Source: Lachnospiraceae bacterium (lineage in GTDB: Bacteria > Bacillota > Clostridia > Lachnospirales > Bianqueaceae). From it: a stretch of 64,000 nt of DNA. Under the pieces are notes generated by a model. It had not been told where the DNA came from. It worked only from the letters and a program-made list of their open reading frames with translations, and searched no databases. Every line of letters begins with the position of its first letter. Within the stretch, counting starts at the first letter, position 1. The position numbers and the translations under genes are program-made. Location of the stretch: contig JAAWDX010000009.1 in the NCBI GenBank assembly GCA_022794035.1, positions 1 to 64,000 of the forward strand. Reading direction: 5' to 3'. This document shows, one piece after another, positions 1-10,051 of this stretch.

Positions 1-112
1 TGACGATACGCCTATGGGAAACACCCGTAACCATGCCGAACACGAAGGTTAAGGCATAGGCGGCCGATGGTACTTGGTGGGGGACCGCCTGGGAGAGTAG
101 GAGGTTGCCGGT
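1..112 (+). rRNA. rrf: 5S ribosomal RNA, 3' part (cut by window edge)
   Basis: The sequence carries the conserved 5S core (CCGAACACGAAGGTTAAG), the GATGGTACTTGG segment and the 3' GGGAGAGTAGG box, and ends at about position 112. The 5' end lies left of the window. An intrinsic terminator follows within 20 bases, so this is probably the last gene of an rRNA operon. The small antisense reading frame over it is spurious. Confidence 0.93.
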
Positions 113-130
113 TTTTGAATGGAGAGAATG

Positions 131-157
131 AGGAGCAGATATGTCTGCTCCTTTTTT
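131..157 (+). terminator. Intrinsic terminator of the rRNA operon
   Basis: A perfect nine-base-pair stem (AGGAGCAGA with TCTGCTCCT) has a four-base loop and runs straight into a T tract. It lies just after the 5S gene. Confidence 0.9.
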
Positions 158-242
158 GATAGAGTGATGTAGCTAATAGTTTTTCTTTAGAAGAAACATA
201 TTTCTTTTTATATCGATAATAAAAAAAGGAAGGTGATTTTAA

Positions 243-1844
243 ATGATAAAGAAATTTTTGATATCTTTGGGAACTATGATTAGTATAGTTTGTGTTTTGA
301 TGATTATATCTTTCTGCATGAAGGCAAGAAAACAAACGGATACTTCTATAGTAAATGTAGAGGAATCATCTGATTATATAAATATCTATATGTTTAGTGA
401 TGTAGTCATTAATGGAGAAACGGGTGAGAAATTAAATCCATCTTGTTATACACTTGGAGAGTTTACAGAACGATCACAAATATGGGGAAATGAGGGACAT
501 TTATATTATTCCGCGATTGAGGAATTTAAAAAGAATACTTCTCTTGAAGTGAGAGTTTCTTATTTTGGAACTACTTATGAAATTTTAGAGCAGTTAAAGG
601 AGGATGCAAAGCAAAATAAGTTACCAGATGTTATTGTAGGAAGTTACACAAGTGAAAAGTATAATTTAATTCCGTTTTTGTTAAATGATTGGTTTTATGA
701 TTTGACTCCTTTTTTTGAAGAGGATGAAATTATATCTGGAGGAAATTATGTTTCAAAAGTGATCGAAGCTGGAAATATTAATGGAAGACAGGTATTGTTT
801 CCTTTGACTTTTAATATGAATATTTTGATGTCATCCAAGGAAGTTCTAAAAGAACATAATTTTCCTATCTTGAAAGATTATTCCTATGATGAAATAGTTA
901 ATGTATTTATAGAAGAGTGGTCTAATCCAAAGCGGGAAAATGATGAGATGCCTTTGATACAGTTTACGGATATGTGGAATACATATCCATATAGCCTTTT
1001 TGATGCAGCGAGTGGGGTTACTTATTTAGATTTAGAAACACAAAGGGTAACTTTAGATAAGAAATATTTTTTTCAATTAGCTAAAATTTATGAAGCATAC
1101 TTGTGTAATGATTTTACTATGAGTCAAAAAGAGTTGAAAGAAAGCGCAGCAAGAAATAATCAAGAACTAAGTTATAAACACTCAAAATATGAAAAGGTGA
1201 TTGGTTTGGTTACAGAAGAAATTTTGGATGGTTTTGATTATATACATGATCATGCTATTTATATTTCAGATGGAGGAATGCAGGGTTTTTCTCTACATTC
1301 CTTTGCAGCACAAGCGAATTATTATGAATCTCGCTTTAAAGAAAAAAATGAAGAATTTTTGTGTATTGGAATTCCGATGAAAGAAAGTCAAAACGAATAT
1401 ACAGCAGTAGTCACAACTTTTGGAGCAGTATTAAATCATTCACAGCATGCTAAGGAAGGGTATAATTTTTTAAAGCATTTAGCAGATTCTTCACATTTTA
1501 TGTATATGGATTTGTCTGTTAATAAAGAGCAAATTATGGAGACCTTTAGTGAGGTTACTAATACGCAATTTGATTTTTATCCAGCACAAGGGCAATTTCC
1601 ACCGGATGATGTTCCAGAAGGGCAAGACTGGTTAGGAGAGTCATATACTATACAACCAATGTCGGAACAAACCAGCCTTTATTTGCAGAATATGATAGAT
1701 AAGGTTGGAATCGCAATATTACCACAGGCAATACCACAACAAATGGTTCAGAATGAAATAGCACGATACATATATGGCGATATAGATTCTATGGAAAATG
1801 CTTATCAAAATGCAATAGACTCACTGGAAAGAGTATTTGAATAA
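243..1844 (+). CDS. Membrane-anchored extracellular solute-binding-like protein
   Basis: A 533-residue protein with one hydrophobic segment at residues 4-25, then an exported domain. Features such as LPDVIVG, the NDWFYDLTPFF segment and a late PQAIPQQM region resemble family 1 sugar-type ABC solute-binding proteins. A cysteine ends the hydrophobic segment, but Phe sits at the -1 position, so it is not a standard lipobox and the protein is probably anchored by an uncleaved helix. The start has a good ribosome site (AAGGAAGG, 227-234). No permease or ATPase gene is nearby. The gene is much richer in A+T than the following genes, which suggests separate origin. The ligand cannot be told from sequence. 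Confidence 0.6.
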   Translation: MIKKFLISLGTMISIVCVLMIISFCMKARKQTDTSIVNVEESSDYINIYMFSDVVINGETGEKLNPSCYTLGEFTERSQIWGNEGHLYYSAIEEFKKNTSLEVRVSYFGTTYEILEQLKEDAKQNKLPDVIVGSYTSEKYNLIPFLLNDWFYDLTPFFEEDEIISGGNYVSKVIEAGNINGRQVLFPLTFNMNILMSSKEVLKEHNFPILKDYSYDEIVNVFIEEWSNPKRENDEMPLIQFTDMWNTYPYSLFDAASGVTYLDLETQRVTLDKKYFFQLAKIYEAYLCNDFTMSQKELKESAARNNQELSYKHSKYEKVIGLVTEEILDGFDYIHDHAIYISDGGMQGFSLHSFAAQANYYESRFKEKNEEFLCIGIPMKESQNEYTAVVTTFGAVLNHSQHAKEGYNFLKHLADSSHFMYMDLSVNKEQIMETFSEVTNTQFDFYPAQGQFPPDDVPEGQDWLGESYTIQPMSEQTSLYLQNMIDKVGIAILPQAIPQQMVQNEIARYIYGDIDSMENAYQNAIDSLERVFE

Positions 1845-2194
1845 ATGATAGAAAAAGCCAATGAAAATAAGGTTTAAGTAATTTCTTTTAATAAACAATG
1901 TTTTCATTCCTAGAATAAGATATAAAAGGTATCTTTTACCAAAGATAATTTTTAATGTTAATGTTGAAAAAGAGATGGTTTTATGTTACCATTCTAAAGA
2001 AAATAACGTAATTAAAAGTTTTGGCAAAATGAGAAGAAGAAGTCTCACCTCTAACCGTTAAGGGTCATTTTTTCTTTTATTTTAGCAAAAGATAATGTTA
2101 TAAAGATATGATTTGTATTCTATTGCTTATTTATGGAAGAGAATGCCCTTTTTGTGTTGAGCCAAATCTAGCAATACGGAAAGGAAACGGTAAA
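1845..2194. other. AT-rich intergenic stretch, no confident feature
   Basis: About 350 bases separate the binding protein from the adhesin start. A weak hairpin (TGAGA/TCTCA near 2030-2047) and a T-rich stretch near 2068-2085 may end upstream transcription, but stem and T tract are not properly joined. No known riboswitch core, tRNA or convincing promoter was recognised. The in-frame extension upstream of 2195 lacks a ribosome site and is probably leader. Confidence 0.4.
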
Positions 2195-5100
2195 ATGCAA
2201 AGAATAAAAAGAATTTTGAGCCTCCTGCTCTGCAGTACACTGTTATTTTTAATGATGCCGCAAGTTACTTTTGCAGAAGAAAGTACATTAGATAACAACG
2301 TTTCTGAGGAGGCAAACGGTTTATGCGAGCATCATACAGAGCATGATGAGACTTGCGGATATAATGAAGAAGAAGGGACTGTCTGTCATTATATTTGTGA
2401 AGTCTGTGAAGCAAACAAAAAATCACAGGAGGAGCAGGAGCTGCAGCCGCTTAATGATATGGCGCGTTCCGTCCCTTCTGAAACGCTGGAAAGTCATATT
2501 GTAACAGATAAGGTTTCAGATCCCCAGGGGGCGATTGTGAATTTATTTGATTACTGGGTAAATGATACCGGAGAGGTTCCCAATGGAGGTACAACGCCTA
2601 AGGGAGATTTGCTTACAAAGGATCATTCACATGTGCGTGAAAAGCCAAGTGCATGGGGAAACAGCTCTGCTTATTCCAGTGAAAATGACTGGTGGCGGGG
2701 AATTAATGAAAACCACTTGTTGCTTTTTGGAGATGGTGTGATTCATGCTGGCCTTTGGAACAAAGGGGCAGGAGAGACTTCAGACTATGGCAAGCAGTAT
2801 GCCGGTATGGAAGGAATTGTTAAACCGGTACTGATAAACGGATATCCCAGCGTGAACATTGAGGCAGCACGGCAGCGACTGACAGGTGATGAAACAGTAA
2901 GAAACTGGAAATTAGTTAGCGATTGTATGCTAACGGGAGACCATATAGATACTTTGGACAGTCCTGGGGTTTATACGTATGACAGTAAGGATGTTCAGAA
3001 TTTTAGTAATACTTTGATTCAGAAATGGGAAAATGCCACGGGTCAGACAATTGAAAACGGAATAGAGTCATTGAATTATCTGTTTGATCCTAGTATTTCT
3101 CATGACTATAAGAAATCCTATCAAAATGTCCGGGGACTATTTCAGCTCAACGATGAAGGTTATTATTATTATAATATGCGTGAAAATTTCGCGGAATTTT
3201 GCAAAAATGAGACAACAGTAGTGAGTGAAGAGCCAAGCGGAAAAGTTGAGCAGCACAGTGATGGAAACTTTATTTTATATGATGCGCCGGCAACGGTGCG
3301 TACAGACGCAGAAAAAAGTGTCGGAAATTTCTTTCCTTTTAATACTGCGCAGCAGGTCTTTGACGGAGTGGATGCACAGGGAAAATTGACCAGTTCAGTC
3401 AACCAGGCAGGCAATGAAATGAATCATCATTTCGGCATGACAGTGGATGTAGATTTTCGTCAGCCCTTAAATGGTTTGATTAATATGGGAACGGCCGGCA
3501 ACAAGCATATGACCTTTGAGTTTTCCGGAGATGATGATGTTTGGGTTTATATTGATGATGTCCTAGTGCTGGATCTTGGCGGAGTGCATAGTGAGATCTA
3601 TGGACTGATTGACTTTGCGACAGGTGATGTCTTTATTGGTCAGAGCTTTGATTCTAAAGGGATTCCTGAATATGATCTGCAAGCAGATGGCTCTTATAAT
3701 ACGCCGGACCATTTGGTGACACGGACAACGCTGAAGGCATTATTTGAAGCTGCCGGCGTGGATACCAATACCTCGGCATGGAGAGACAATACCTTTGCCA
3801 GCAACACGGACCATAAATTGAATATGTATTATCTGGAGCGGGGCAATTACGATTCTAGTTTAGCAATGTATTTTAACCTGCAGCCACGTTTATATCAGCA
3901 GATCAAAAAAGTAGATCAAAATGGGGATCCTATTGAGAATGTTGAGTTTGATTTATACGAGGCTAAAAAAACCGGAGAGACGTATGAAGCAGTAGGAGAA
4001 GCATTGGCTTCTTTAAAAACAGGGAAAGATGGAATTGCTGTTTTTGAAGAGGTACAGGAGTATCAAGAGGATGGTACACCGGTCATGCGGCCGTTCAATT
4101 TTGCAGACCGCTATACCAATCAGAATATTGAATACTATATTCTAAAAGAAACCAAGCCGGCAGAAGGATATCGGGCTCTGCCAAATGACGTTGTGCTACA
4201 GTATAATAACGAAACAACGATGTTGATTGTAGCCAATCGATATTTGACAGGCGCATACGCCAGTTTTATTTCCAATATCATAGGAAATAGTCATGTTACC
4301 TATGGTAGCTTCAGTCCCGCCACTGGCCAAATTGAGCCAAGCAGTACGGCGATCAGCGAGCAGGCACAGAAGGAAGGCTTGATTCTTGCAGTACCCATGC
4401 TGCGCCAGGATGGCATGAGCGCGGAGACCGGAGATGGAAAATGGGTTGCGTTGTATGGCAGCAATACCAAAGGACTGAGTACCATAATTCCAGAAACGCG
4501 AACGGCGTTTGCATGGCGCAAGGCAATTTTGCATTCGGCGCTGTATCAGGCTTTAGATGCAGATACTCCCGGATGGTATTTGGAGTGGAATACCGATACG
4601 AAGCGGCTGGAAGGAACGCTTTCTGACCTACCGGGACGAGCAGATCGATACCAACTTATAGAAGATTTGGATAGCGATATGAAGATGGTATATGCGATCA
4701 TTGAGCCGGCTGTTTTTGAGAAGCTAGGGATTACAGGAGAAAGTTCTCAAGCGAGATATCAGGCTTTTGCAGAATATGTACAAAATGCAGTACAGAGATA
4801 TCTGGACGAGCATAAGGGAGAAGGAAAGACAAGCAAGGAGCTGACAGAGGCGGCAATTGAAGAGATTGGCGAACAGATCTATATGACACCAGCCGACGGC
4901 GGGGCATATGAAATGGACGGAGCATATCAAAGCAGAGGCTTTAGCTTTTTGAATACCGATCAGTTTATCCGCAATTTCCGTTCTTTACTATATATTCCTA
5001 ATGAGCAAAGAGAGCTGAGAGTCTGGAAGGTTGATCAAAATGGCAAAGGGGTAAACGGTGTAGAATTTACCTTATATCGAGATATTGACGGTACAGATGA

Positions 5101-6724
5101 AGAGGGAAATCCCATTCGGGATACGGTAGCGGCAAGAGGCATTACAGCAAATGTAGATGGCTTAGATGGCGTTCTGGTCTTTAGGCCACCGGTCAAGACA
5201 GAAGAGGGGCATTTAGCAGATACCGCACCGGACGGATATGCATGGACCTCATGGGTACAGGAGGAATGTGATCGGTATTATTTAAAAGAGACCAATGCGC
5301 CGGAGGGATATGATCTAAATAGTACGAAGATTCCGGTTATCGTAGGGCGGTATTCGATTTATGCAGATGCCGGGACGCCGGATAATGGCGTTACGGTCAT
5401 GGCTGGCGTTGGTAAATTGGTTCAAACCATGGTTAAATATGCGGCGGATGAAAATGTGAATATCACGTTGCGGGATATTACTGCTTATGCGCAGCAGCAG
5501 GCTAGTGGAAGCTTTGATCTGGAAGGCTGGGAGGATATGAAGCTGGAAGGAACAGAGGTAAAGCGGTATCTGAATTTGCATTATGGAGCCAATGCGATGA
5601 TTAGCTATGGTCTGCATGATGAGGACGGCGGGCAGACCATGTATCCCTTCTTTGTTACCGATTCAGGATTTTTACGGGCACGCGTGGAACAAAATTATGC
5701 TGCCCTGACAGTGCGCAGTCCATATGCCAAGGATCGCCCTAATTATGCGCAAAAAGATGATATCAGCGGACAGGATATTACTAGCTTATTTAGCTTGTTA
5801 AACATCGTGGTTGTTACAGATCAGAAAGATAACAGTGAACCAACTGGAAAGCTTTTAATCAGCAAAACGATACAAGGAAGTCAGCTAGAGGAAGCGGATT
5901 ATACCAGAAATTTTGAATTTGAGGTATCTTTGAAAGATGCAGAAGGAAACGCTCTTCCTGGCGAGTACTATTTCTATGGGACTAACCGCTCCGGTTATAT
6001 CCGGGACGGCGGCGCAGTTTTTCTGCATCATGATGAAAGTATTACGATTCTTGGATTACCAGAAGGAACAAAATGGGCTGTGAGTGAAACGCAGGTGAAG
6101 GATTGGTATGTCTCTGCAAGCACGGGTGTGATTGAGGGGACAATTGAGGAAGATCAGACTTCTATTGCCGCGTTTATCAACACCAATATGGAAGCAGAGA
6201 TGGGAAATCTGAAAATCCGCAAGCTGGTTTCAGGAGAAGGAGCAGAGCCAGACAGAGACTTTTCCTTCATTATTACCCTGCAGGATGAGCAGGGCAATGA
6301 GCTGACAGGGAGCTACCGATATGAGGGAGATAAAAGAGGTGAGCTGAGAAGCGGAGATACGGTGACGCTTCATCATAATGAAACCATTGAGATCATTGGA
6401 CTTCCGGCATATACGCAGTATATCATTACCGAAGAGAAAGTAGCAGGATATGTGCTTACGGCAGAAAATGACCGGGGGACGATCATAAAGGATGAAACGA
6501 TTACAGCGCTATTCTACAATGAGAGGAAGGATGGGGAGGAATCGGATCCCGACTCTTCCATGGAACAGCCGAAGAATCCCAATGATCCATCTGATCCGTC
6601 TGATCCATCATCAGGAAGACCGGCAACGGGAGACGCAGAGAATGCAGCAGTATGGATGCTGATGCTGAGTCTTTCGCTTATCTTACTTTGTGTTATGAAG
6701 AGGCTTGCTAAGAAAAAGGCATAA
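2195..6724 (+). CDS. Cell-wall-anchored adhesin with fibro-slime and SpaA/Cna-B repeats
   Basis: A 1509-residue surface protein. The start at 2195 follows an AAAGGA site and gives a clean signal peptide (MQRIKRILSLLL... to about residue 27). A Cys/His motif follows (CEHHTEHDETCGY). A fibro-slime type domain occupies about 377-480 (GDDDVWVYIDDVLVLDLGG). SpaA/Cna-B-like repeats with KVDQNG and KET...EGY features, typical of intramolecular isopeptide domains, lie at about 565-665 and 940-1050. Two further related beta domains lie at about 1217-1330 and 1336-1442. A Pro/Ser/Asp linker leads to a sorting signal (RPATGD, hydrophobic helix, KKK tail). The signal is a PxTG variant, not strict LPxTG. 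No sortase is in the window. Probable pilin-like adhesin or matrix-binding protein; ligand unknown. Confidence 0.85.
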   Translation: MQRIKRILSLLLCSTLLFLMMPQVTFAEESTLDNNVSEEANGLCEHHTEHDETCGYNEEEGTVCHYICEVCEANKKSQEEQELQPLNDMARSVPSETLESHIVTDKVSDPQGAIVNLFDYWVNDTGEVPNGGTTPKGDLLTKDHSHVREKPSAWGNSSAYSSENDWWRGINENHLLLFGDGVIHAGLWNKGAGETSDYGKQYAGMEGIVKPVLINGYPSVNIEAARQRLTGDETVRNWKLVSDCMLTGDHIDTLDSPGVYTYDSKDVQNFSNTLIQKWENATGQTIENGIESLNYLFDPSISHDYKKSYQNVRGLFQLNDEGYYYYNMRENFAEFCKNETTVVSEEPSGKVEQHSDGNFILYDAPATVRTDAEKSVGNFFPFNTAQQVFDGVDAQGKLTSSVNQAGNEMNHHFGMTVDVDFRQPLNGLINMGTAGNKHMTFEFSGDDDVWVYIDDVLVLDLGGVHSEIYGLIDFATGDVFIGQSFDSKGIPEYDLQADGSYNTPDHLVTRTTLKALFEAAGVDTNTSAWRDNTFASNTDHKLNMYYLERGNYDSSLAMYFNLQPRLYQQIKKVDQNGDPIENVEFDLYEAKKTGETYEAVGEALASLKTGKDGIAVFEEVQEYQEDGTPVMRPFNFADRYTNQNIEYYILKETKPAEGYRALPNDVVLQYNNETTMLIVANRYLTGAYASFISNIIGNSHVTYGSFSPATGQIEPSSTAISEQAQKEGLILAVPMLRQDGMSAETGDGKWVALYGSNTKGLSTIIPETRTAFAWRKAILHSALYQALDADTPGWYLEWNTDTKRLEGTLSDLPGRADRYQLIEDLDSDMKMVYAIIEPAVFEKLGITGESSQARYQAFAEYVQNAVQRYLDEHKGEGKTSKELTEAAIEEIGEQIYMTPADGGAYEMDGAYQSRGFSFLNTDQFIRNFRSLLYIPNEQRELRVWKVDQNGKGVNGVEFTLYRDIDGTDEEGNPIRDTVAARGITANVDGLDGVLVFRPPVKTEEGHLADTAPDGYAWTSWVQEECDRYYLKETNAPEGYDLNSTKIPVIVGRYSIYADAGTPDNGVTVMAGVGKLVQTMVKYAADENVNITLRDITAYAQQQASGSFDLEGWEDMKLEGTEVKRYLNLHYGANAMISYGLHDEDGGQTMYPFFVTDSGFLRARVEQNYAALTVRSPYAKDRPNYAQKDDISGQDITSLFSLLNIVVVTDQKDNSEPTGKLLISKTIQGSQLEEADYTRNFEFEVSLKDAEGNALPGEYYFYGTNRSGYIRDGGAVFLHHDESITILGLPEGTKWAVSETQVKDWYVSASTGVIEGTIEEDQTSIAAFINTNMEAEMGNLKIRKLVSGEGAEPDRDFSFIITLQDEQGNELTGSYRYEGDKRGELRSGDTVTLHHNETIEIIGLPAYTQYIITEEKVAGYVLTAENDRGTIIKDETITALFYNERKDGEESDPDSSMEQPKNPNDPSDPSDPSSGRPATGDAENAAVWMLMLSLSLILLCVMKRLAKKKA
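6584..6610 (+). repeat. Short tandem repeat encoding Asp-Pro-Ser units
   Basis: Three near-identical nine-base units (GATCCATCT type) encode DPS-DPS-DPS in the wall-spanning linker of the adhesin. Such repeats can change copy number by slippage and alter linker length. Confidence 0.7.
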
Positions 6725-6735
6725 TGTATTCAGCA

Positions 6736-6780
6736 AAGGCTATCGCCAGGATCATCAGATCGGGCGATGGCCTTTTTCTT
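6736..6780 (+). terminator. Intrinsic terminator after the adhesin gene
   Basis: AGGCTATCGCC pairs with GGGCGATGGCCT (one wobble or mismatch) across a loop of about 15 bases and is followed by TTTTTCTTTT. Confidence 0.85.
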
Positions 6781-6867
6781 TTGCAAATGAATTGATTTTC
6801 AGTTGCTTTTTCCGTTTTTAGCATCTATAATGGAGGAACTTATCATAAGGAAGCAGAGGAAATGGGC

Positions 6868-9800
6868 ATGTTATATCCTAAAAATAAAAGTAAAACCCTG
6901 AGCAGGGAGCTATTTCAAAATCCTACCAGCGAATACCGGGGAACTCCATTTTGGGCATGGAACGGAAGGCTTTCGGAAGAAACATTAGCAGAGCAGATTG
7001 ATATTTTCGAGCAGATGGGATTTGGCGGTTTTCATATGCATGTCCGAACAGGGATGGATACGCCCTATCTGAGCAAAGAGTTTATGGATTTTGCTGCATT
7101 TTGCGTGCAAACGGCAAAGAAGAAAAAGATGCTGGCTTGGCTGTATGATGAGGATCGCTGGCCTTCCGGAACAGCCGGCGGCCGGGTCACAGCTGGTAAG
7201 CCAGAAAATGCCAGAAAGACACTGCTTCTCACGACAAAGCCCTATGAAGAGGGCAGGCCGCATCAAAGCACAGAGCCGGAGCCGGGCCGCGGCCAAGAAA
7301 GCATGCGGCAGGATAATGGGACCCTGCTTGCCGTGTATGACGTGATATTGGACGATGAGGGGTGTTTGCGCTCTGCGCGTCGTATTGCAGAGGAGGCGCA
7401 GGCGGAAGGCACAAAGTGGTATGCCTATGAGGAGCATGCAGCAGCAGATCCTTGGTTTAATAATCAGGCCTATGTGGATACATTGAATCCGCAGGCGATC
7501 CAGATGTTTATTGAAATGACGCATGAACGATATAAACAAGGACTGAGCGAGGAGTTTGGCAGCACAGTTCCGGCGATTTTTACGGATGAGCCCCAGTTTG
7601 CGCCTAAGGATACGCTGCGTTTTGCCAAAGAAAAGAAGGATGTTTTTCTTTCCTGGACAACGCAGCTGCCGCAGCTGTATCAGGCGCGGTATCATGAGGA
7701 TTTGCTGGATAAAATTCCCGAGCTTTTGTGGGAGCTTCCGGCCGGACGTCTGTCCCGGGCGCGCTGGCGTTTCCAGAATTTGTTGACGGATCTTTTTATT
7801 GAGTCATATTGCAGGCCGATCGGGACATGGTGCCGGCAAAACAAGCTTTTACTGACAGGACATGTGATGGGGGAGCCCACGCTCGAAAGCCAGACGCAGG
7901 CGGTGGGAGATGCGATGCGCTGCTATCCGGAGTTTGGCCTGCCGGGCATCGATATGCTGTGTGATTTTCATGAATATACAACGGCCAAGCAGACGCAGTC
8001 TATGGTGCATCAGAGCGGTGCGGAGGGCATGCTGTCGGAGCTGTATGGCGTAACGGGCTGGGACTATGATTTTCGCGGCTATAAGCTGCAGGGAGACTGG
8101 CAGGCGGCACTTGGCGTGACAGTGCGCGTGCCTCATCTGGCGTGGATGACCATGAAGGGCGAAGCCAAGCGGGACTATCCGGCCTCGATCAGCTATCAAT
8201 CGCCGTGGTATCAGGAGTTTTCGCTGATAGAGGATCATTTTGCCCGTGTAAACACGGCCATGACCCGCGGCAAAACTAAAGTGAAGGTCGCAGTCGTGCA
8301 TCCGATTGAGTCATTTTGGATGTATTGGGGGCCCGCAGATCAGACAGCAGGGCTGCGCCGCCAGATGGAAGAGGAATTCAGGCATCTGGCCGAGATCCTC
8401 TTATTTGGCAGTATTGATTTTGATTATGTATGCGAAGCGCGTCTGCCGGAGCAATGCAAGCAGGGTGGGTATCCGCTGCAGGTGGGGCAGATGGCCTATG
8501 AGACGGTCATCGTTCCGCCGCTGCGCACGATCCGCAGCACCACGCTGGCGCGTCTGGAAGCCTTTCAAAGGGAAGGCGGCCGCGTGATCTTCTTAGGGCC
8601 GTGCCCGGATTATGTGGATGCAGAAAGAAGGCCCGAAGCGGCGGTTCAGCTGTATCAGGCGGCTCAGCATGTGAGCTTTGATGAGGCCGCCATTTTGGAG
8701 GCACTGGAGCCCGAGCGCTTTCTAGATATCCGCACGGCGGAAGGAGGACGAGCCGGCAGCCTTCTTTACCAGCTGCGAGAGGAGGATGAGCAAAAGTGGC
8801 TGTTCATCTGTAATGGCAAGAATCCCGTCAGTCCGGATGTGGATCCGGCGCCGCGGCTCAGATTTAGTTTGGATGGGGAGTATGTGCTGGAGTGGCTGGA
8901 TACGATGAGCGGAATGATTGTGCCGATGCAGGCCGCCTATGAAGATGGTAAAACGGTGTTTGAAAGACAGTGGCATATGCATGATAGTCTGCTGCTGCAT
9001 CTCACGCCGGGACGGGGAGAGATCGCAGAGAGAGAGCCTCAGGCGGAGGAGGAGCAGGCGGATGTGATTTTAAGGCCGGTGGAAGTGGCCTTGGAAGAGC
9101 CCAATATGCTGCTGCTGGACATGGCGGAGTATGCGATCAATGGCGGAGCGTATTATTCGGAAGAGGAGATTCTGAGGATCGATACGATAGCGCGGACCAA
9201 GCTGCATATTCCGCTGCGGCGCAAGGAGGTGCTGCAGCCGTATCTGATTGAGCCGGAGGAGGCGAAGGACCGGCTGCGGCTGCGGTTCTGGATTGAAAGC
9301 GAGGGAGCCGTAAACGGCGCGAAGCTAGGCATGGAGGATCCGGAAGCGGCTGCTATATGGCTGAACGGAGAGCGTGTGCAGACGAAGCCGGATGGATGGT
9401 ATGTGGATCATTGTATCAAGACGTTTGCGCTGCCGACGATTGCAGCAGGAGAGAATTGCTTAGAGATCGAGGTGCCTATCGGGCGGCGTACAAATCTGGA
9501 GGCCTTTTATCTGCTGGGAGATTTTGGCGTCCGGATAAATGGAGTGAAAAAGATGCTTACGCCGCCGGTTAAAAGACTGGGCTTCGGCGATATCGTAGGG
9601 CAGGGGCTTCCGTTTTATACCGGCAATTTGCTCTACACATTTAAGGTAGAAGCGGAGGGAGATTTTACGCTTCGGGTACCGCAGTACCGGGGCGGACTGG
9701 TGAAGGTACTGGTGGATGGAAAGGAGGCCGGCAGCATTGTTTTCTCGCCGTATCAGCTGAAAGTCAGGGCGGCAAAAGGCGTGCATACGGTGCAGCTGCG

Positions 9801-10035
9801 GCTTTATGGCACGCGTCAAAATGGGTTTGCACAGCTGCATCATACGCAGGGCGTGTATTTTTATCAGAGTCCCAATTCGTGGCGCAGCGCAGGCGATCTG
9901 TGGAGCTATGAATATCAGTTTAAGCCAGCCGGGATTTTAAAGTCGCCGGAGGTGTACGGAGCGGCGGTTTTGGATCAGAAGGGGCAAAAGCGTGTAAGCG
10001 GCGGCGTGCAAAAACATATCACAGATTTAAGCTAA
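6868..10035 (+). CDS. GH106-like glycoside hydrolase (putative alpha-L-rhamnosidase), copy 1
   Basis: A 1055-residue protein. The N-terminal TIM-barrel-like part (RGTPFWAWNG, GFGGFHMH, YDEDRWPSG) resembles GH106 alpha-L-rhamnosidases, followed by beta-rich C-terminal domains. Conserved acidic motifs that could hold catalytic or metal ligands include IFTDEPQF, GEPTLESQ and SELYGVTGWD. The start is placed at 6868 because the AGAGGA site (6855-6860) is seven bases upstream, whereas ATG 6862 is too close; 6868 also matches the start of the second copy. There is no signal peptide, so it should act in the cytoplasm on imported glycosides. The next gene is a paralogue 16 bases downstream. Exact linkage specificity is inferred only. 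Confidence 0.75.
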   Translation: MLYPKNKSKTLSRELFQNPTSEYRGTPFWAWNGRLSEETLAEQIDIFEQMGFGGFHMHVRTGMDTPYLSKEFMDFAAFCVQTAKKKKMLAWLYDEDRWPSGTAGGRVTAGKPENARKTLLLTTKPYEEGRPHQSTEPEPGRGQESMRQDNGTLLAVYDVILDDEGCLRSARRIAEEAQAEGTKWYAYEEHAAADPWFNNQAYVDTLNPQAIQMFIEMTHERYKQGLSEEFGSTVPAIFTDEPQFAPKDTLRFAKEKKDVFLSWTTQLPQLYQARYHEDLLDKIPELLWELPAGRLSRARWRFQNLLTDLFIESYCRPIGTWCRQNKLLLTGHVMGEPTLESQTQAVGDAMRCYPEFGLPGIDMLCDFHEYTTAKQTQSMVHQSGAEGMLSELYGVTGWDYDFRGYKLQGDWQAALGVTVRVPHLAWMTMKGEAKRDYPASISYQSPWYQEFSLIEDHFARVNTAMTRGKTKVKVAVVHPIESFWMYWGPADQTAGLRRQMEEEFRHLAEILLFGSIDFDYVCEARLPEQCKQGGYPLQVGQMAYETVIVPPLRTIRSTTLARLEAFQREGGRVIFLGPCPDYVDAERRPEAAVQLYQAAQHVSFDEAAILEALEPERFLDIRTAEGGRAGSLLYQLREEDEQKWLFICNGKNPVSPDVDPAPRLRFSLDGEYVLEWLDTMSGMIVPMQAAYEDGKTVFERQWHMHDSLLLHLTPGRGEIAEREPQAEEEQADVILRPVEVALEEPNMLLLDMAEYAINGGAYYSEEEILRIDTIARTKLHIPLRRKEVLQPYLIEPEEAKDRLRLRFWIESEGAVNGAKLGMEDPEAAAIWLNGERVQTKPDGWYVDHCIKTFALPTIAAGENCLEIEVPIGRRTNLEAFYLLGDFGVRINGVKKMLTPPVKRLGFGDIVGQGLPFYTGNLLYTFKVEAEGDFTLRVPQYRGGLVKVLVDGKEAGSIVFSPYQLKVRAAKGVHTVQLRLYGTRQNGFAQLHHTQGVYFYQSPNSWRSAGDLWSYEYQFKPAGILKSPEVYGAAVLDQKGQKRVSGGVQKHITDLS

Positions 10036-10051
10036 GGAGGAGGGCAAACAG

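Noticed and set aside
1960-2100. Possible riboswitch before the adhesin.
   Set aside because: No core of a known class (c-di-GMP, SAM, glycine, T-box and others) could be matched, and the hairpins are weak.
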